Origin: UBA4660 sp034408895
GTDB lineage: Bacteria > Bacteroidota > Bacteroidia > Flavobacteriales_D > Sanyastnellaceae
Reading direction: 5' to 3'
Length of the DNA: 46,665 bases
NCBI GenBank assembly: GCA_034408895.1
Contig: JAWXCI010000007.1
Location: 1 to 46,665, forward strand
Every line of letters begins with the position of its first letter. The first letter of the stretch is position 1. The notes beneath the pieces are model-generated. The model did not search any database, had not been told where the DNA came from, and saw only the letters and a list, made by a program, of their open reading frames with translations. Below are positions 42,324 to 46,665 of the stretch, piece after piece. The position numbers and the translations under genes were made by a program.

Positions 42324-43475
42324 TCAGCTTTCAGTCTCGACAGCTATTGGAATCGTTTCTTCACTCACCATTCCGCTCTGCACATTGAACGGCCTGAAGT
42401 TCAGGCCGGCTTCGTTCAGCAAATGGGGTACGCGGTGGCGGTGGGTATCAGTGATAAAAACCTGCCCGAACAATTCGTGGGAAAGCAACTGGAGCAAATG
42501 AGCGGTACGCTTCTCATCCATCTTGTCGAAAATATCATCAAGCATAAGTATGGGCAGTTTACCCACGGCATTAGCAATAAAACCGAATTGAGCCCATTTC
42601 AAGGCTATGAGATAAGTTTTTTTCTGCCCCTGCGACCCAAATTTTTTCAGGGCATAACCATCCAGCAAAAATTCAAGGTCATCCTTATGTGTACCTGCCG
42701 AAGTGCGCTCAAGTGCAAGGTCTTTTTCAAGGCACGACTTCAATAGGGTTGCAAAATCAGTTTCATTCAAATGCGATTCGTAATGCAAAGCGGGGACTTC
42801 CTTTCCTCCACTCAACTGCTGATACCACGAGGAGAAAGTGGGCGTAAATGCCTCCACGAATTTTTTTCTCTCGGCATAAATTGTTGTACCTAAATCTACC
42901 AGTTGCATATCCCAAGGCTCAAGCGCATCGTACCGCTGGCGCTCGCTGCGCGGTTGGCGCGAAAAATTTTTCAGCAAGTTATTGCGCTGCATCAGTGCAT
43001 GGTTGTAAGCCATAAGGTTGTGCAGGTAAGGCTGCGAGTATTGGGATATCACACTGTCGAGAAATCTTCTCCGCACTTCGCTGCCTTCAATCACCAGTTC
43101 AATATCGTCAGGCGAAATCATAACCACTGGCAAAAGCCCAATGTGGTCAGCCAGTTTTTCGTATTCCTTCTTGTTTCGTTTCAGGATTTTGCGTTGGCCC
43201 TTGCGCACGGAACAACTCACTTCATCTTCACTTTCGCCACAAGAAAAATTTCCACGCAGGATAAAAAATTCTTCATCGTGTAAAATGTTCTGGCTGTCCA
43301 CATGATTGAAATAACTTTTGGAAAAACCGAGGTAATGAATGGCATCCAGCACGTTGGTTTTGCCGGATCCATTGTCCCCCAAAAGGCAATTGATACCTGG
43401 CGAAAATTCAAGTTCAGACTCGTTGTAATTCTTGAAATGGGTAAGTGAAATAGTGTTGAGAACAATGGCCGGCAT
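42324..43475 (-). CDS. recF: DNA replication/repair protein RecF
   Basis: RecF (383 residues) is an ABC-type ATPase that helps load RecA at single-strand gaps. Walker A GDNGSGKTN is near residues 32-40, the signature FGSQGQKKTYLIALKWAQ and Walker B LPILMLDDIFDKMD follow in the last third, and VVMISPDDIELVIEGSEVRRRFLD is typical. ATG 43475 (MPAIVLNTISLTHFKNY) is the family start; a TTG at 43499 adds eight residues. It is not next to dnaA or gyrB here; DUF721 follows. Confidence 0.95.
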   Translation of the reverse strand: MPAIVLNTISLTHFKNYNESELEFSPGINCLLGDNGSGKTNVLDAIHYLGFSKSYFNHVDSQNILHDEEFFILRGNFSCGESEDEVSCSVRKGQRKILKRNKKEYEKLADHIGLLPVVMISPDDIELVIEGSEVRRRFLDSVISQYSQPYLHNLMAYNHALMQRNNLLKNFSRQPRSERQRYDALEPWDMQLVDLGTTIYAERKKFVEAFTPTFSSWYQQLSGGKEVPALHYESHLNETDFATLLKSCLEKDLALERTSAGTHKDDLEFLLDGYALKKFGSQGQKKTYLIALKWAQFGFIANAVGKLPILMLDDIFDKMDEKRTAHLLQLLSHELFGQVFITDTHRHRVPHLLNEAGLNFRPFNVQSGMVSEETIPIAVETES

Positions 43476-43550
43476 TACTTCGTGTTTGATGGTGGTCAAA
43501 GGTATATCCCGTTCATGACAAAGTCCCTTTGGAAAAGTCTAAAAAAATTG

Positions 43551-43584
43551 TTTGAAAACCTTGCGTCATATTGTCGCACTTTTG
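43551..43584 (+). promoter_or_regulatory. Possible promoter of the T9SS type B gene
   Basis: TTTG (43551-43554), 22 bp, then CACTTTTG (43577-43584), one base off TAnnTTTG and with a slightly long spacer. The start codon follows 54 bp later. Confidence 0.35.
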
Positions 43585-43638
43585 AGCAACCTTTCTAAAA
43601 CACAATCAGTCTATCATCGCGTTAACTCCTTTAAACCA

Positions 43639-46600
43639 ATGAAACAACTAGTTACCAGATTTTTCTACAGCATTGCCCTTGTGATGATTTTCGCCACCGC
43701 AGCGCAGTCCCAACTCGTTGTCACCAACAACATGACCATCGAACAATATGTCCAGGATGTGCTGTTGGGTCAAAACGTAAGCGTGTCCAACATTACTTAC
43801 AACGGTGGTTCAGCTAACTCCTCTAATGTGCAAGTGGGTGGTTTTGAATGTCCGGATTGCAATCTGGGTATTGAATCTGGTTACCTTATGTCAACTGGTA
43901 GTTGTGACGGTGCACAAGGCCCCAACACCCAAACAGGTTATACCGGAGCCAGCAACGGTCTTTACAGCGGAACCGATCCTGATCTGGTGGATTTGGTGAC
44001 GAGTGCTGGAGGTTCATCCGTCAATGACTGGATCATCATCGAATTTGATTTCATTCCGCTAGGCGACACCATCCGCTTCAACTACGTATGGTCTTCTGAT
44101 GAGTATGATTCATACGCCAATTCAAGTTTCAATGATGTGTTCGGCTTCTTCATAAGCGGACCTGGCATAAACGGTTCTTATCAAAACAATGCGGACAACA
44201 TTGCGCTGATTCCCGGCACTACCATTAGCGTGGGCATCAATACCATCAATAACGGAAGCGGAAATGCCGGCCCATGTGAATATTGTGAGTACTACAACCA
44301 GGACACTCCCAGCGATGGATACTTCTGGGGCAATGAAGATGAGGACATCTACACAAATCCCTACTACATGCAATACGATGGCTACACCGATGTGCTTGAG
44401 GCTTTGGCTGTGGTGCAATGCGGCCAGGAGTACCATATCAAACTTGCAATTTGCGATTCAGGCGATGGAATTCTTGACTCAGGAGTTTTTCTTGAAAGCG
44501 AATCTTTCAGTTCCAATCTCGTAGTGCAAGTAGCCATCGAATTTGAAGTAGGCGGACCCGATGGTAATGTCTTGTTTGAAGACTGCGGTGATGCATTTAT
44601 CACATTCGCACGCCCGCAGACCGGTGATGTAAGCACACCACTGATAGCCTACATTGATTACAGCGGAACGGCTATAATGGATGTGGACTACACAACTCTT
44701 CCCGACTCGGTAGTGTTCGATCCTTATGTAATGGAAGTTTCTTTCCCACTCGATGCTTTTGAAGACGGTATATCGGAAGGTGTGGAAACAGTGTACATGG
44801 ACATCCTGAATTTTGCACAATGCGCTGGGGTTTTTCTGGCGTCCAATTTTGAGTTTGAAATATGGGACACTGCCGATCCTTTGGTGGTAACCGGGTACTC
44901 TGAAGAAATATGTTTAGGGGCAAGCATTGATATTACACCTACTATCGAAGGTGGTTATGGTAACTACTCCTTCGACTGGAGCACCGGTGAAAACACACAG
45001 GTAATTAATGTGATGCCTGACTTAACGACAACTTACAACGTGATAGTAAACGATACCTGCGGCATGCCAAGTGACGATGCAGACATTACTATTGTTATTC
45101 TCGATTTTCCTAACCTTGAAGTGACCATTGACTCTCCCGACCTTGAACTGAATTGCGGTGACTGGCTTACTATCTTTTGCATCGCAACTGGTGGAAATGG
45201 CGACTATGATTACTTCTGGTCTGATGAAGATGGCAACAACCTTTGGGGATGGGAAAACAGTGTGGGATACAGTTCATGGAATGGTGAAGGCGAGATAAAT
45301 GTGGAGGTAACCGATGGCTGCGGATTCGTTGCCACCGATGTCATCAACGTCACATTGAATGTTCCGGACATGATTGTGGATGTACCCACCGACATTGTTG
45401 CCCCTTGTGGATTGGCTGCCGATATTGAAGTGATAGTAAGTGGTGGCAGCGGTCCTTACTGGTACACATGGTATATAGATAACGTATGGCAATGGGATTG
45501 GGACAATATCCTGACTGCTACCTACAGCGTACCTTCAACGGTGATGCTACAGGTAGGTGACAATTGCGGCCAGCTTGAAACCTATTACATCAACGTCACC
45601 ATTGACTCCCCTCCTATCGAACTTGAACTTATAGACCAACTTACGGGCAATTGCCTAACCGAGTTTGACATCACCCCCGATGTGAGTGCAGGAAGCGGCA
45701 CATTCTCTTATTCATGGACTGAAGGGGGTTCATCAGTTGACAATGGATCAACGCTCAACAACTTCCAAAGCGATACAACTACAACCGTGAATCTTTTGGT
45801 GACCGATGCCTGTGGTGCCACAGCAACTGACAACGTGATTATCGAAATCATCAACCCCGAAGTTTTGATTGAAGTGGGCGAAGACATCACCTCATCCTGC
45901 ATTACCACCAATACTATTGATGTGGAGATATTGAGCGGTGCAGGTGGATACTCTTATCTATGGTACGTGGATGGAACACAGGAAGGCACAGGTGCAACTT
46001 TCGATATACAGACTTATGAAACAGCAGAAGTAAGTGTGCTCGTTACTGATGCATGCAATTCAAGCGATGATGATGCAATGACCATCACAATACCCGATGT
46101 ACCTATTGATGTAGTGACCAGTGCCGATACCTCAGTATGTGTGAACGGCAGCGCGCAGGTGTGGGCGTTGGCAACGGGTGGTGAAGGTGGTTTCACTTAC
46201 GATTGGACACCGGGAGGACAAAACGGTGATGTGCTGAACCTTTCTCAACTCGCAGGTTCCAACACTTACACCGTTATTGCCACCGACATCTGCGGTGATG
46301 AAGAAACTGCAAGCGTGGAAGTTATTGTGATGCCTATTACAGCAGATTTTACTGCGGAAGAAATCGGTGCAAGCCTCTTTGAATTTATTGCCACACCGGA
46401 ACCCGCATGCAACCCTGAAGATTGTCAGTACACCTACCTTTGGGATTTCGGTGATGACTTTACAGCAGAAGGCGAAACAGTGGAACACCAGTTCGATGGT
46501 TTTGCACAATACACCACTATGCTCACCGTGGTGAATGAAATTGGTTGTACATCCAATGCCTATTACCTGGTGACAGCACCGGTTATCATCTACATCCCGA

Positions 46601-46665
46601 ATTCATTTACACCCAACGGTGACGGAATAAATGATGTGTGGCTGGTGCAAGGCGCAAACATCCGC
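43639..46665 (+). CDS. Choice-of-anchor L, T9SS type B adhesin-like protein (partial)
   Basis: An open frame of 1009 codons running to the last base of the window. Signal peptide (MKQLVTRFFYSIALVMIFATAAQSQ); a choice-of-anchor L domain (about 30-290: TIEQYVQDVLLGQNVSVSN, IESGYLMSTGSC, FNYVWSSDEYDSY); a Calx-beta-like stretch (DYTTLPDSVVFDP, then EGVETVYMDIL); repeated Ig/PKD-like modules of about 85-90 residues with the phrase VTDxCG or VxDxCG; a PKD domain (YLWDFGDDFTAEGETVEHQF); and the start of the gliding-motility type B sorting domain (YIPNSFTPNGDGINDVW). Likely a large surface protein for adhesion or gliding. Perhaps 60-70 residues are missing. Confidence 0.9.
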   Translation, partial: MKQLVTRFFYSIALVMIFATAAQSQLVVTNNMTIEQYVQDVLLGQNVSVSNITYNGGSANSSNVQVGGFECPDCNLGIESGYLMSTGSCDGAQGPNTQTGYTGASNGLYSGTDPDLVDLVTSAGGSSVNDWIIIEFDFIPLGDTIRFNYVWSSDEYDSYANSSFNDVFGFFISGPGINGSYQNNADNIALIPGTTISVGINTINNGSGNAGPCEYCEYYNQDTPSDGYFWGNEDEDIYTNPYYMQYDGYTDVLEALAVVQCGQEYHIKLAICDSGDGILDSGVFLESESFSSNLVVQVAIEFEVGGPDGNVLFEDCGDAFITFARPQTGDVSTPLIAYIDYSGTAIMDVDYTTLPDSVVFDPYVMEVSFPLDAFEDGISEGVETVYMDILNFAQCAGVFLASNFEFEIWDTADPLVVTGYSEEICLGASIDITPTIEGGYGNYSFDWSTGENTQVINVMPDLTTTYNVIVNDTCGMPSDDADITIVILDFPNLEVTIDSPDLELNCGDWLTIFCIATGGNGDYDYFWSDEDGNNLWGWENSVGYSSWNGEGEINVEVTDGCGFVATDVINVTLNVPDMIVDVPTDIVAPCGLAADIEVIVSGGSGPYWYTWYIDNVWQWDWDNILTATYSVPSTVMLQVGDNCGQLETYYINVTIDSPPIELELIDQLTGNCLTEFDITPDVSAGSGTFSYSWTEGGSSVDNGSTLNNFQSDTTTTVNLLVTDACGATATDNVIIEIINPEVLIEVGEDITSSCITTNTIDVEILSGAGGYSYLWYVDGTQEGTGATFDIQTYETAEVSVLVTDACNSSDDDAMTITIPDVPIDVVTSADTSVCVNGSAQVWALATGGEGGFTYDWTPGGQNGDVLNLSQLAGSNTYTVIATDICGDEETASVEVIVMPITADFTAEEIGASLFEFIATPEPACNPEDCQYTYLWDFGDDFTAEGETVEHQFDGFAQYTTMLTVVNEIGCTSNAYYLVTAPVIIYIPNSFTPNGDGINDVWLVQGANIR

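Noticed and set aside
42324..43475. Chromosome origin near recF
   Set aside because: No dnaA, dnaN or gyrB, and no cluster of DnaA boxes was noticed; recF with DUF721 alone does not mark oriC.

Overview
The window looks like chromosome of a free-living member of the Bacteroidota, nearest in flavour to the Flavobacteriales/Chitinophagales side; this is an inference and no finer placement is possible by eye. The grounds are four proteins ending in type IX secretion (T9SS) sorting domains, Bacteroidota-type promoters (TTG, about 19-20 bp, TAnnTTTG), start codons without clear Shine-Dalgarno sequences, and the order bamD-rpoZ-coaBC-DUF4835-recN. No tRNA, rRNA, CRISPR array or complete insertion sequence was seen.

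Layout. 1-8.3 kb (minus strand): an MksBEF-like condensin cluster, read mksB, a 39-residue ORF, mksF, then two genes for T9SS-exported surface proteins, then mksE. It has its own promoter (8224-8254) and ends beside a foldback, MITE-like element (64-246). 8.5-14.4 kb: a large FG-GAP/UnbV surface protein, an FKBP-type isomerase lipoprotein and a beta-helix-like lipoprotein. 14.4-20.6 kb: a TauE/SafE transporter, relics of hicBA toxin-antitoxin genes, a sugar epimerase with an apparent one-base frameshift, gcvT, comB, a zinc phospholipase C-like protein and an FAH-family enzyme. 20.6-25.7 kb: the housekeeping block bamD, rpoZ, coaBC, DUF4835, recN. 25.8-33.4 kb: a split YeeE/YedE transporter, recA, a YdcF-like protein, an OmpA/TPR lipoprotein, a PhnP-like metallo-hydrolase, an LpxL-like acyltransferase, rplS and a 40-residue membrane microprotein. 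33.4-37.5 kb: two unrelated-looking patatins on either side of cutC. 37.5-38.25 kb: an 800-bp non-coding stretch with the most striking DNA structure of the window, ten 21-bp units arranged as six direct and four inverted copies. 38.25-41.4 kb: a five-heme cytochrome with a T9SS tail and a di-heme peroxidase. 41.5-46.7 kb: a DUF1905/YdeI protein, a DUF721 protein with recF, and a T9SS type B adhesin-like protein cut by the window end.

Themes. Cell-surface biology recurs (T9SS cargo, BamD, DUF4835, OmpA/TPR, LpxL-like acyltransferase), as do DNA maintenance genes (recA, recN, recF, a condensin). Between genes there are many short, degenerate tandem repeats that differ in sequence but keep an exact 7-nt period, often just upstream of start codons; in two places they run into coding sequence. 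The candidates most worth following are the inverted 21-bp array, the interrupted condensin operon with its small ORF, and these heptamer tracts.
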